In this document: piece by piece, positions 9,006 to 17,601 of the stretch | How the letters are laid out: every line of letters begins with the position of its first letter | How positions within the stretch are numbered: the first letter of the stretch is position 1 | Assembly (NCBI RefSeq): GCF_013363755.1 | Contig: NZ_CP054842.1 | Location: 1-64,000, forward strand | Direction of reading: 5' to 3' | Length of the DNA stretch: 64,000 nt | Source of the DNA: Comamonas antarctica | Lineage (GTDB): Bacteria; Pseudomonadota; Gammaproteobacteria; Burkholderiales; Burkholderiaceae_C | Program-made: the position numbers and the translations under genes | The notes under the pieces: generated by a model | The model's input: the letters and a program-made list of their open reading frames with translations, nothing else | The model's database searches: none | Told to the model about the DNA's origin: nothing

Positions 9006-9679
9006 TGAAGGCCGGCGCTCATACCGCCCTGGGCGACAGCGCCACACAGGCGGTGCAGCTGGGCGGTACAAACCGGCTCAAGCAGGAGCGCAACCGCGCC
9101 TATCTGTTTATCGGCCTGCTGCTGTTTGTGATCGGTGGACTCGCCAGTGCGGTGACGGTGCTGGCCAGCATCCACACCGTGATTCCTGTGGTGTCGGTGG
9201 TCGATGCCAATGGACATGTGGTCAAGCAGCAGGTGGTCAGCCGCGAGACGATCACTGGGCAGGATGCATTCGTGCAAAGCCAGGTGTATGACTTCATCAT
9301 GTACTGCAACACCTTTGATCCGGACTGGCGCCAGCGGTTCGCCGATCTCTGTCGCCTGCACTCCACCCAGGCCGTGGCTGCCTTGTACGACAAGGAAACC
9401 AGCGTCGAAAACCCCAACAACCCGTACTACCAGATCGGCCCTGGCGGCCGCCGCTATCCAAAGATCACGGGCATCACGTCGTTGGGCAAGGACGCATTTC
9501 AAGTGTCGTTCCAGTCCATTACCGAGAAAGCTGGCAGCTTGCCGAAAACCGACTATTACACCGCGCTCGTCCAAAGCACCTTTACCTTCAAGCCGCTCGC
9601 CATCGGCGACCGATGGGAGAACGCCCTTGGCTTCGCGACGACGGCCTATCGCAAGGACCAGGAACTCAGCCGCCAGTGA
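9005..9679 (+). CDS. virB8: VirB8-type T4SS assembly factor
   Basis: Bitopic inner-membrane protein that nucleates the secretion complex. The 224-aa product has a short cytoplasmic N-terminus, one membrane segment (AYLFIGLLLFVIGGLASAVTVL, about 32-53) and a periplasmic NTF2-like domain containing the NPNNPYYQ turn. The start at 9005 overlaps the virB6 stop; the frame is open further upstream inside virB6, but those residues have no family resemblance. Confidence 0.88.
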   Translation: MKAGAHTALGDSATQAVQLGGTNRLKQERNRAYLFIGLLLFVIGGLASAVTVLASIHTVIPVVSVVDANGHVVKQQVVSRETITGQDAFVQSQVYDFIMYCNTFDPDWRQRFADLCRLHSTQAVAALYDKETSVENPNNPYYQIGPGGRRYPKITGITSLGKDAFQVSFQSITEKAGSLPKTDYYTALVQSTFTFKPLAIGDRWENALGFATTAYRKDQELSRQ

Positions 9680-9703
9680 ACGGCTTCACGCAGAAAGCAG
9701 CCC

Positions 9704-10480
9704 ATGAGAATTCGCAACTATCCCCTGGTTTGTGCATTTCTAGCCACCGCATCGGTTTCTCTGTTGCCGGCACATGCGGCCAAGACGCCACGACCGCTGG
9801 CAGCGGATGATCGCGTGAAGCAGGTTCTCTATGACCCGAACCAGGTCTATGAGATTGTGGGTACCTATGGCTATCAGACCTCGGTCGAGTTTGCCGCGGA
9901 TGAAAAGGTCAAGGTCGTATCGCTCGGCGACACCATCGCCTGGCAGACCGTACCCTACCAGAACCGACTCTTTCTCAAGCCTGTGGAGCCCAACGCGGCA
10001 ACGAACCTGACAGTGCTCACGGACAAGCGCACCTACTATTTCACCCTCACCAGCGCGCGCAAGCAGGCGGGCATGACATTTCTGGTGCGCTTCGTGTATC
10101 CGGGTGCCAGCGTAGCCGTGGCAGCCAGCACACAGGAGCCAAAGCGCTCAGTCACACTGGCGGAACCAAGCTCGCGCAATTCTGATTACGCGACATCGGG
10201 AGACAAGACGGCCATTCCCCTGCGCCGAGCCTATGACGATGGCCAGTTCACCTATTTCCTGTTTGACCAAGGCGCGGAAATTCCTTCCGTCTATACGGTG
10301 GGGCCGGATGGCTCGGAGTCCATTGTCAACACGCGGCGCGAGGGTCACTACCTCGTTGTCGAGCGCATGGCTAGTTTGTTCACCCTGCGCAATGGCACTG
10401 CCCATCTTTGCGTACAGAACAATGCATTGCCCCGCCGGCCAGGAGATCGGCTAAATTTGCACAAGGTGGGGGTGAGCTGA
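9704..10480 (+). CDS. virB9: VirB9-type T4SS outer-membrane core protein
   Basis: Core-complex component in the periplasm and outer membrane. The 258-aa product has a signal peptide (cleavage likely after AHA, about residue 26). It then has a beta-rich VirB9/CagX domain with DPNQVYEIVGTYGYQTSVEF near the start and the C-terminal FDQGAEIPSVYTVGPDG segment typical of the family, which in VirB complexes contacts VirB7. It sits 24 bp after virB8 and 1 bp before virB10. Confidence 0.92.
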   Translation: MRIRNYPLVCAFLATASVSLLPAHAAKTPRPLAADDRVKQVLYDPNQVYEIVGTYGYQTSVEFAADEKVKVVSLGDTIAWQTVPYQNRLFLKPVEPNAATNLTVLTDKRTYYFTLTSARKQAGMTFLVRFVYPGASVAVAASTQEPKRSVTLAEPSSRNSDYATSGDKTAIPLRRAYDDGQFTYFLFDQGAEIPSVYTVGPDGSESIVNTRREGHYLVVERMASLFTLRNGTAHLCVQNNALPRRPGDRLNLHKVGVS

Positions 10481-10481
10481 T

Positions 10482-11669
10482 ATGTCCAGTGCATCGCTTG
10501 ACCCGCAGGAAGAGCGCGAAGCAGCGGTGCGGGAATGGGAAAAGCAGACCCACACCTCGCTCGTGGCAAATGGTCGCAGGAAAAAACTCAGCGGCATAGC
10601 CATTGCCACTGGTGCAGCGGCCTTGCTGGTCACCTTCTGGTATGTGAAGCAAAGCGCGGGCGACCCCGTCATGCCTGCCGCCAATTTGAGCATTCCAGAA
10701 CGCAAGCCGGTACCCAAGCTCAAGGGCCAGGAACCCGAGACCACCGCAACTCCCGCCATGATAAGTGCGCAGCCTACCGACGACCCCATGCGGGTGCAGC
10801 GCGAACAGATGGAAATGCAGCGTCAGGAGCAGCAGCGCCGCATGCTGGAAGCCCGAATGAAGTCTGGCCTTATCGCGCCCAACACCCAGAACACGGCAGC
10901 GGCCCTGCCACCAGGTATGGACTCCCTGGAGCCTGCAACGGCCCCTGTGCTGGGCGGTGGGTCTGCCGAGCGCGGCGCGCAGGATCAGAATTCCCGGTTC
11001 GCGCGTGCGGTGTCGGGCGGCGGCGTGCCGGTGAGCAAGGCCAGTCAGGTCGGACACCTTCCCTACAAGATACTTCAGGGCAAGTTGATCGAGGCCGTGC
11101 TGGAGCCCCGGGCCACCTCGGATCTTCCGGGCATGCTCTGCGCCACCGTCCAGCGCGATATTTATGGCGCACAGGAGCGCAACACGCTGATCCCCTGGGG
11201 CTCGCGCATCTGCGGCGTGTACAGCGCCGACGTCCGCAAAGGCCAGGACAGGCTGTTCGTCATCTGGAACATGCTGCGTCGTCCTGATGGCGTTCAAGTG
11301 GCGCTCGACAGCGCGGGTGCCGACCAGCTGGGAACGGCCGGTATGGGAGGCCATGTCGATACGCACTTCGCACAGGTCTTTGGCATGTCTGCGCTGCTCT
11401 CCATCATTGGCGCCGGCGCGTCGAATATGGGTGTCGGTTCGACCGACCAATACAACTCGGCTGCTGCCTACCGGCAGTCGGTGCAACAGGCCGCAGCGCA
11501 GACCTCGCAATCGGTGCTGCAGCCCTACATTGCTACTCCGCCCACGATCGCCGTGCCACCAGGCTCGCGCGTGCGCATCTACGTCAACCGGGACCTCGAC
11601 TTCAGTCCCATCTACGAAGATGAGATCATGGCCGTGCAGCGCTGGGACGCCGTGGAATTCATCCAGTGA
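10482..11669 (+). CDS. virB10: VirB10-type T4SS core protein
   Basis: Spans both membranes and couples ATP use to channel opening. The 395-aa product has a cytoplasmic N-terminus, a membrane segment (IAIATGAAALLVTFWYV, about 35-51), a proline- and glutamine-rich periplasmic linker (about 60-160) and the conserved C-terminal TrbI/VirB10 beta barrel. That barrel includes the KILQGKLIEAVLE start, PWGSRICG, and the terminal PPGSRVRIYVNRDLDF motif. Starts 1 bp after virB9. Confidence 0.94.
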   Translation: MSSASLDPQEEREAAVREWEKQTHTSLVANGRRKKLSGIAIATGAAALLVTFWYVKQSAGDPVMPAANLSIPERKPVPKLKGQEPETTATPAMISAQPTDDPMRVQREQMEMQRQEQQRRMLEARMKSGLIAPNTQNTAAALPPGMDSLEPATAPVLGGGSAERGAQDQNSRFARAVSGGGVPVSKASQVGHLPYKILQGKLIEAVLEPRATSDLPGMLCATVQRDIYGAQERNTLIPWGSRICGVYSADVRKGQDRLFVIWNMLRRPDGVQVALDSAGADQLGTAGMGGHVDTHFAQVFGMSALLSIIGAGASNMGVGSTDQYNSAAAYRQSVQQAAAQTSQSVLQPYIATPPTIAVPPGSRVRIYVNRDLDFSPIYEDEIMAVQRWDAVEFIQ

Positions 11670-11679
11670 AGGCGCAGTC

Positions 11680-12702
11680 ATGTCACAGATTGCCTCCTTC
11701 CGCTCCAAGTTATCGCTGCTGACGCATTACCTCGACGACCAGCAGGTGACCGAGATCCAGATCAATCGGCCTGGCGAGCTGTGGCTGAGAAGGAAGGGTT
11801 CGTACTACGCGCAGCAGATTGCCGTGCCAGGCCTGACATACGCGCTGCTGTCCTCGCTGGCGGAAGTCACAGCCTCCTTCAAGAGCCTTGAGGTCGATCG
11901 GGCTACGCCCATTCTGTCGGCCGAAATTCCGGTCAACCTGGAAGATGGCATTCCTGACTTTGAACGCGGCTCGTACCGTACGGAAATGATTCTCCCGCCC
12001 GTGGTGCCGGAGAGAACCATTGCCATGACGATCCGCAAGCAGTCGCTGGTAAGGATGACCTTGCCCACCTATGTTGAGCAGGGGGCGTTCCGCTTCGTGA
12101 ATAGCGACGTCGAAGTCGGCCCCTGTTCAGACCGGCGCTTGTTGGCGCTCTACAAAGCCGGGCATTGGGCCGAGTTCCTGCAAACCGCAGTGCTCGCGCG
12201 CAAGAACATCGCCATCTCTGCGGGCACCTATTGCGGCAAGACCACTTGCTTGAACGCACTGGTCCAAGACATTCCCACGTACGAGCGCATTGTCACGATC
12301 GAGGATTCACGTGAGATCGATCCCGCGCAACCGAACTGCGTGCGGCTTTCCTATGCCCGCCACCAGGCAACCGACCAGACCGCAGTAACCCCCGCAACAC
12401 TGCTGCGCTCATGCATGCGCCTGACACCCGACCGCGTGATCATGGGCGAAGTCCGTGGCCCCGAAGCGGTCGAGTTCCTGGGCCTGCTCAACACTGGTCA
12501 CAAGGGAACCCTGACCACCATCCACACCGATTCACCGGCAGAGATGTACGACCGCTTTGGCGAGCTGATGGATGGCCATACCTCCTTGACGCGTGACCAG
12601 GTCATCGAACGCGTCAAACGTCGCATCGACGTAGTGGTCCAGTGGAAATACACCGAGCGCGACGGCCGCTACATTTCGGAAATTCACTATGCGGGTGCGT
12701 AG
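11680..12702 (+). CDS. virB11: VirB11-type T4SS traffic ATPase
   Basis: Hexameric cytoplasmic ATPase that switches the machine between pilus assembly and DNA transfer. The 340-aa product has an N-terminal domain, a Walker A of the A-x4-GK-T form (AGTYCGKTT, about residue 185), ITIEDSREI (Asp box), Walker B MRLTPDRVIMGEVRG and the His box GHKGTLTTIHTDS. The Walker A lacks the usual GSGKT core and has Cys before GK, an unusual but pattern-compatible variant. The start is the ATG after a GAAGGCG sequence, 10 bp past virB10; the frame is open upstream but inside virB10. Confidence 0.93.
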   Translation: MSQIASFRSKLSLLTHYLDDQQVTEIQINRPGELWLRRKGSYYAQQIAVPGLTYALLSSLAEVTASFKSLEVDRATPILSAEIPVNLEDGIPDFERGSYRTEMILPPVVPERTIAMTIRKQSLVRMTLPTYVEQGAFRFVNSDVEVGPCSDRRLLALYKAGHWAEFLQTAVLARKNIAISAGTYCGKTTCLNALVQDIPTYERIVTIEDSREIDPAQPNCVRLSYARHQATDQTAVTPATLLRSCMRLTPDRVIMGEVRGPEAVEFLGLLNTGHKGTLTTIHTDSPAEMYDRFGELMDGHTSLTRDQVIERVKRRIDVVVQWKYTERDGRYISEIHYAGA

Positions 12703-13582
12703 CTTTATCACGGTCTTGGCCGGCCTTTTGCCATGCATTGCGGCGCTGGCCCAGCCGGCAGCGTCTCAGTCGTTTGACGAGCTCGCCGCCCAGTGCGCAC
12801 CTGACATCCATCCATCCACGCTCAAAGCTGTCCTGAGCACCGAGTCGTCGTGGAATCCCTACGCAATTGGCGTCGTTGGCGGCAAGCTTGAGCGTCAGCC
12901 GCGTAACTTGGCCGAAGCAGTTGCCGCCGCGCATGAGCTGGAACGACAAGGCTTCAACTTCTCTCTGGGACTGGGCCAGGTGAACCGCCATAACCTGGCG
13001 AAGCACGGTGAGACCTATGCCACCATCTTAGAGCCGTGCCGCAATCTCAAGGTCGGCGGGATCATCCTAAAAGACTGCTTTCAGCGCGCGAAGAAAACCA
13101 TAGCCGATGAACAGAATGCATTGAGGGCGGCTTTCAGTTGCTACTTCTCCGGGAATTTCACGCGAGGATTCCGCCCGGGCAGTGCTGGCCAGCCGAGCTA
13201 TGTACAGAAGGTTGTTGCCAATGCTTCCGGCCAGGCGCCGCCGGTACCGGTGGTCCCGGCAATCGAGCCACAAAGCTCGGACGACCCCGCGGCTGTTCGC
13301 GCCGCTGTCCGGCCAGCTGAGCGCACGAAGCAGACCGAGACACCTTCTCGATGGGTTGTATTTGCCGAAAGTGCCAGACCAAGCGATCCACCCGTCGTTC
13401 AGCTGCGAGAAGACGCGGCAAATGAATCAACCGTCAAGGTTCGATTCGTGACGCCAACCCCTGTTGTGGCCCATTCTGCTTTTGTGGAACAAGGTCCAGG
13501 GAAGGGTAAGCCACTGGCGCGGCAGCTTGAAGCTGCAAGCAGCGATCGACAGGATGCGCCATTTGTCCAGTTTGTCCATTGA
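12689..13582 (+). CDS. virB1: VirB1-type lytic transglycosylase
   Basis: Periplasmic muramidase that opens peptidoglycan for the secretion apparatus. The 297-aa product has a signal peptide (about 22 residues) and an SLT domain with the catalytic Glu in LSTESSWNPYAIG (about residue 52), then LGLGQVNRHNL and a YVQKV segment near residue 170. The C-terminal 110 residues are proline-rich and low in family signal. It overlaps the virB11 end by 14 bp. Placing virB1 last rather than first matches R388 (trwN). Confidence 0.9.
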   Translation: MRVRSFITVLAGLLPCIAALAQPAASQSFDELAAQCAPDIHPSTLKAVLSTESSWNPYAIGVVGGKLERQPRNLAEAVAAAHELERQGFNFSLGLGQVNRHNLAKHGETYATILEPCRNLKVGGIILKDCFQRAKKTIADEQNALRAAFSCYFSGNFTRGFRPGSAGQPSYVQKVVANASGQAPPVPVVPAIEPQSSDDPAAVRAAVRPAERTKQTETPSRWVVFAESARPSDPPVVQLREDAANESTVKVRFVTPTPVVAHSAFVEQGPGKGKPLARQLEAASSDRQDAPFVQFVH

Positions 13583-13623
13583 CAGGCGCTTGCGGTGAGA
13601 ACGATCCATTCAGGAGAAACGCC

Positions 13624-14205
13624 ATGAGAACATTTCTGGTCGCGGCACTCTTCACCAGTGCTGCAGCGTCTGCATATGCGTCGGATTACGGCTGCAAGGT
13701 GCTGCTTTGCCTCTCCAACCCAGCTTCGAATGGTGGCCCTAAAGGTGTCGCCGAGTGCGTCCCTCCGATCAATCAGCTTTTTCACGATCTACGCAAAGGC
13801 AGGCCTTTTCCAAGTTGCGATATCGCCGATGGCAATGATGGGTCGAGCTACGCCAGAGTAGTCTTTGACCCATATGATCCTTGTCCTGCATTATTGCAAC
13901 CGGCCCTGCCAGGCTCCTATGTGACGCGAGGCATGCGAGCCTCAGCCTATGAAACTAGGCACAGTGGTAGTCGTGGGTACATAGTCCAAAAGGAGCCGAA
14001 AATATCTGAACCACCGGGACTCGACGGCCAGAGCCTGGGTCCACGCGCCTGTGTTGGAAAACTGGTCGGCTCGTATCACCTTGGGGATTATGACGACAAC
14101 TCTACCGTGGCTGTGTATGACCAGGTGATCTGGCAACCGGCGCACCCTCCTCAGGCCATCGACGTGTTCATCAATAATGCATTGCATCAGCGCGTACGCT
14201 GGTAG
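13624..14205 (+). CDS. TrbM/KikA/MpfK-type conjugal transfer protein
   Basis: The 193-aa product has a signal peptide (cleavage after YAS, residue 20 or so) followed by DYGCKVLLCLSNPASNGGP and ECVPPINQLFHDLRKGRPFPSC, which are the signature of the TrbM/KikA family of periplasmic plasmid-transfer proteins. Six or so cysteines suggest disulfides. The precise role is poorly known; family members accompany T4SS operons. The start at 13624 follows an AGGAGAAA ribosome-binding site, although the frame is open from 13579. It is probably the last gene of the virB operon. Confidence 0.85.
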   Translation: MRTFLVAALFTSAAASAYASDYGCKVLLCLSNPASNGGPKGVAECVPPINQLFHDLRKGRPFPSCDIADGNDGSSYARVVFDPYDPCPALLQPALPGSYVTRGMRASAYETRHSGSRGYIVQKEPKISEPPGLDGQSLGPRACVGKLVGSYHLGDYDDNSTVAVYDQVIWQPAHPPQAIDVFINNALHQRVRW

Positions 14206-15111
14206 GCGCAGGTTGAGCGAGTCGTCGATCTGTCCTGCATCCTAGACACGCGGCATCTGTTTTCTCAACGGAGCCGGTGTAAGGTTGCTGGACAAGCCTG
14301 GCGTTAGCCTGCTTAGGCTGATCTGAGTCATCCAGGGTCGAGTGCATGAACGGCAGCACCCGCGAACATCAGTGGTTGAACGTTGTATATCCTGAACGAC
14401 CTCCACACTTGGGGACGGCAGCACGATTGCGCGATTCGTCAAGTATCGGCGTGAAAGACTGCTTCTGCGGTCGTGACAGGGTTGTATCGACCAGTTGAAT
14501 TCGCAACCTTGAGACGACGTTCGGCGGCATGCTCCAAAGGCGTCATTAATTCTAAATACAGCTTAACTGCGAAAAAATACGTGCCGCTAGAGAGCTATAG
14601 TTGGGGCTCAGTGCGACGGAAGTTAGCGGAATTTTTAGATTCAGGATTTTAAAGCGGAATCCGATTGCAAGTTATTTAAAAAATTACTCAGTGCCTAATT
14701 TAATCTGCAGTCCATAAATTTAGTAGGTTCTCCAGAATACATCTCATTATGCCTTAGGAATAGAATGAACTGGTTTGTTAATATCGTGTCCGTAACCGCA
14801 GGGATTTTATCTCTCACCGGTGTCTCGGCGAAGGATTTGCGAAAGTCCCAGGGACAGGCCAGTGACGACCGCATATCGCGAAGTTCGTCGAATTTCTTCA
14901 GAGTAGGAACATACTCTTGGCACCAATCGCCGTCGAAGTTCAGTCTTCGGCGATTCAAAGCATTCAGGAAATAAAACAGTGTACAGAGCACATAAGTGAT
15001 GAATGTCGCGATGAAGGATAATTAACTCTTTAAAATAAACGACTCCGAGTTATTTTTCTTTGAGTAATAAAGATTAAGAAAAGATATAGATAAATTAAAA
15101 AGGGGGGGTAA
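14206..15111. other. AT-rich intergenic island between transfer operons
   Basis: About 0.9 kb with clearly lower GC than the secretion operon. Apart from one possible short minus-strand gene (14695-14991) I see no confident coding region. The last 100 bp before the gene at 15112 are very AT-rich, contain TAATAAAGATTAAGA-like sequence and end in a run of seven G before the GTAAATG start, so a promoter here is plausible. Confidence 0.5.
14695..14991 (-). CDS. possible small hypothetical protein
   Basis: A 98-aa reading frame with a balanced, protein-like composition (FDGDWCQEYVPTLKKFDELRD; NQFILFLRHNEMY) in a low-GC stretch where long open frames are not expected by chance. I do not recognise it, and no ribosome-binding site stands out. 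It could be the remnant of a larger gene. Confidence 0.35.
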   Translation of the reverse strand: MLCTLFYFLNALNRRRLNFDGDWCQEYVPTLKKFDELRDMRSSLACPWDFRKSFAETPVRDKIPAVTDTILTNQFILFLRHNEMYSGEPTKFMDCRLN

Positions 15112-17229
15112 ATGACAAGCGCGAAAAGCTTCCAGGACATAATGGAATCTATTTCTGTTGGAAGATCGGGGCAGTTTTATCTGCTTAAAAAAGCACTGAC
15201 TGATGTTTTGGTCGAGGATACGTTCATTCGGCTGAGAAATAAGCTTGATTTGCTTACGCCCTCAGATTTTGTTCGACCGGATTACTGGCCAACGTATTCA
15301 AAAGATTGGCAGCAGGTGCGGAGCGCAGCATCGTCTACGTGGAAACATAGCTTGCCTGCCGGACCGGTCACACATGAAGTTACGGTCTTGGCATCTGCGA
15401 TGGTGCATCCATTCGTGCGTCATCCCCTAATCCTGCCCAAAGCCGATATGTTTGAACATCGGCTCGGCTACCTTCTAATTCTAGAAATGAGCGTCAAAGA
15501 AATCGCATCTGGCAGGGAAACGGACTATCTTTTTGTGCAGAGAGATCTTGTTCCAGATCCGCTCGATGATTCTTGGGACAACTATTTCGAAGGGATTCCT
15601 GCAGCAGCCTTCGTGGAGCCTTTCTATTATGAGGGTGGAGCATCACGCATAGAACGCATGAGCTTTCGCAAGGTTGCGGCTGCACGAGGCGAAGTCAACC
15701 GAAAGGTGTTGGATGCCTATGATGTTGGTAATGCGGTGTCGACTTTCGGGCTTCATCGAACCATCGGCGGCTCCATGCAACTTGCCCTTCCGGCGGGGTC
15801 ATCTCAAACCAGCATTGCTATCACTGCGCACAACAGCCGACTGCGTGCGGGCGTTAGCCGAACCTCCGCCGGCGACATGATCCGTTGGGCTACCGAGTGC
15901 GTGAGCAAGCTATCGGACAAGCAAGACACCACCATCTCTAGCTCCGCTTTTCTATCCAGCATGGCGAAACCCTTGGAAACGCTGCTCAGAGCAATTCCTG
16001 TAAGCTTGGTGTTTGATCATCTTGCAATCGAGCAAGAACAAGAAGAACTTCTGAGCAATGGGTTTCACGGCTGGCAACCATTCAACGGTTCACCCGTTCA
16101 AAGCTTTGAAAATTTCATTGATGCCCTGAGGGAACCTATAGAATTTGATCCAACACCATGCTATGAAGACGGCCGCCCAGATGTGAATAGTTCGGGTAAA
16201 AAGGAGAAGTTCTTTTTTCCGGTGGGATGGCAGTCTCTAGGTGCTGACGAGCCGGATGTGAAGCTTCGTATCACCGCTAAGACCTGTCGTGTGATCATGG
16301 CAGCAAAGTTTGGTGCTTTCGATGTTGATGCAAGTGGAAAGCTCCTTACTTCAGGAAGTGTTGTATCGCGCATGCGGGCGATGCGTGTCAGCTTCAATCA
16401 CGGGCGCGCGATGTATTGCTTAGACGGAGCATTTGAACTGTCGAACCTACCGCTTAGTATCAGACAGCTCTCAAATATGCTCGTCGGTATTCGTGAACTC
16501 GATACTGTTCATAGCGAAAAGGGTTCTAACCCTGCTCCGTCCGACACGAATTTTGGGAGTGACAGTTCGTTTTGGGCTATTGAGAATTCGAAGATTGTTG
16601 AGAAGAGCTCTATCCTAATCTGTGATGACGCTACCGACGAATGGTGCGATTATTTGGAAATCAGTACCACCACGCCGAAAATGCGCTGGCTGCATGCCAA
16701 GGTTCAACAGAAAGAAAAGCAGAAAGATAAGGTTGCAAGAAAAGCAGCAATAACTATGGCTAAAAAGGGAAATTCGAAGAACCACATCCCGAAAAATACA
16801 CAGCCTATGTCATCCAGTGATTCTTTGAGCGCATCCGACCTTCAGGAGGTTATTAGTCAAGCGATTAAAAATTTGGGCCGTCTTCGAATGCAGGTCGATG
16901 ACGAAGAAACGAAAAAAAGAATAAATCGCTGGACCACTGAACTATGTACTTTACCCGCGTCCGCAAATATTAGCCGCATGCGTCAGCAGCCTAAGCCGTC
17001 GATATCCATCAAGGACAGGATCGAGGTTGTGATTTCGAGTCCTCTGGCTGTATTAGAAGTTGGAGTGGTAATTCCGAACTATTCAGCCAAGGCTTTAAAG
17101 AGTGCATTCAGCGAGATCGGAAAATCACAAGTTGAACCGCAGGTAGTGCAGGCTTTTTGGCTGCTCAGCAGCTTCATGAATTCTTGTCTAGAGGTGGGGG
17201 CAACCCCGTATGCATTTATGCGAGACTAA
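15112..17229 (+). CDS. large unrecognised protein with possible nuclease-like region
   Basis: A 705-aa cytosolic-looking protein with no signal peptide or membrane segments and clearly lower GC than its neighbours, so probably acquired. I do not recognise the first 480 residues and see no Walker motifs. Residues about 500-590 resemble the small region seen at the ends of some helicase-like and defence-associated proteins: ICDDATDEWCDYLEI, then LHAK, a Lys-rich linker, then SASDLQEVISQAIKNLG. The D...E...HxK spacing could be a PD-(D/E)xK-type nuclease core, but this is inference. It stands alone between the secretion and DNA-processing operons, a usual cargo position. The start follows a G-rich run (AAGGGGGGGTAA). 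Confidence 0.75.
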   Translation: MTSAKSFQDIMESISVGRSGQFYLLKKALTDVLVEDTFIRLRNKLDLLTPSDFVRPDYWPTYSKDWQQVRSAASSTWKHSLPAGPVTHEVTVLASAMVHPFVRHPLILPKADMFEHRLGYLLILEMSVKEIASGRETDYLFVQRDLVPDPLDDSWDNYFEGIPAAAFVEPFYYEGGASRIERMSFRKVAAARGEVNRKVLDAYDVGNAVSTFGLHRTIGGSMQLALPAGSSQTSIAITAHNSRLRAGVSRTSAGDMIRWATECVSKLSDKQDTTISSSAFLSSMAKPLETLLRAIPVSLVFDHLAIEQEQEELLSNGFHGWQPFNGSPVQSFENFIDALREPIEFDPTPCYEDGRPDVNSSGKKEKFFFPVGWQSLGADEPDVKLRITAKTCRVIMAAKFGAFDVDASGKLLTSGSVVSRMRAMRVSFNHGRAMYCLDGAFELSNLPLSIRQLSNMLVGIRELDTVHSEKGSNPAPSDTNFGSDSSFWAIENSKIVEKSSILICDDATDEWCDYLEISTTTPKMRWLHAKVQQKEKQKDKVARKAAITMAKKGNSKNHIPKNTQPMSSSDSLSASDLQEVISQAIKNLGRLRMQVDDEETKKRINRWTTELCTLPASANISRMRQQPKPSISIKDRIEVVISSPLAVLEVGVVIPNYSAKALKSAFSEIGKSQVEPQVVQAFWLLSSFMNSCLEVGATPYAFMRD

Positions 17230-17601
17230 TCTAGTCCTATGGAGAAAGCTCAGCTGTGTTGTTAAGGGTAGGGCTTCTTCACTGGAATACACTATCTCAT
17301 TAATTACGGCGGTTCCGCTGGAGTTCTTTGTGTACTCTACGTCAACGCTGAAGACGCAGCGGCTTCGCATGAACGGCGGCTCATGATAAGCATTCAATAT
17401 GGATTTTATCTGGGAGAAACGAGCGCATCGAGCTATAGCTTTAAACGGCAACAATCGCTGCAAAGCAAAATTTCAAGGAAAGGTATTAGTACTACCTTTT
17501 GATAAACAACATTTCCTGATGCATTAGAAATGTGACATCTGGTTTTTAAAAGTCCGCGCAATGCTGAATTCGGCCATGGATTTCATGCAACAATGGATTT
17601 T
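17230..17601. other. intergenic, no gene recognised
   Basis: AT-rich stretch between the 705-codon gene and the convergent relaxase gene. I see only short weak open frames (for example 39 codons from 17384 on the plus strand) and no clear hairpin terminator. Confidence 0.4.
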
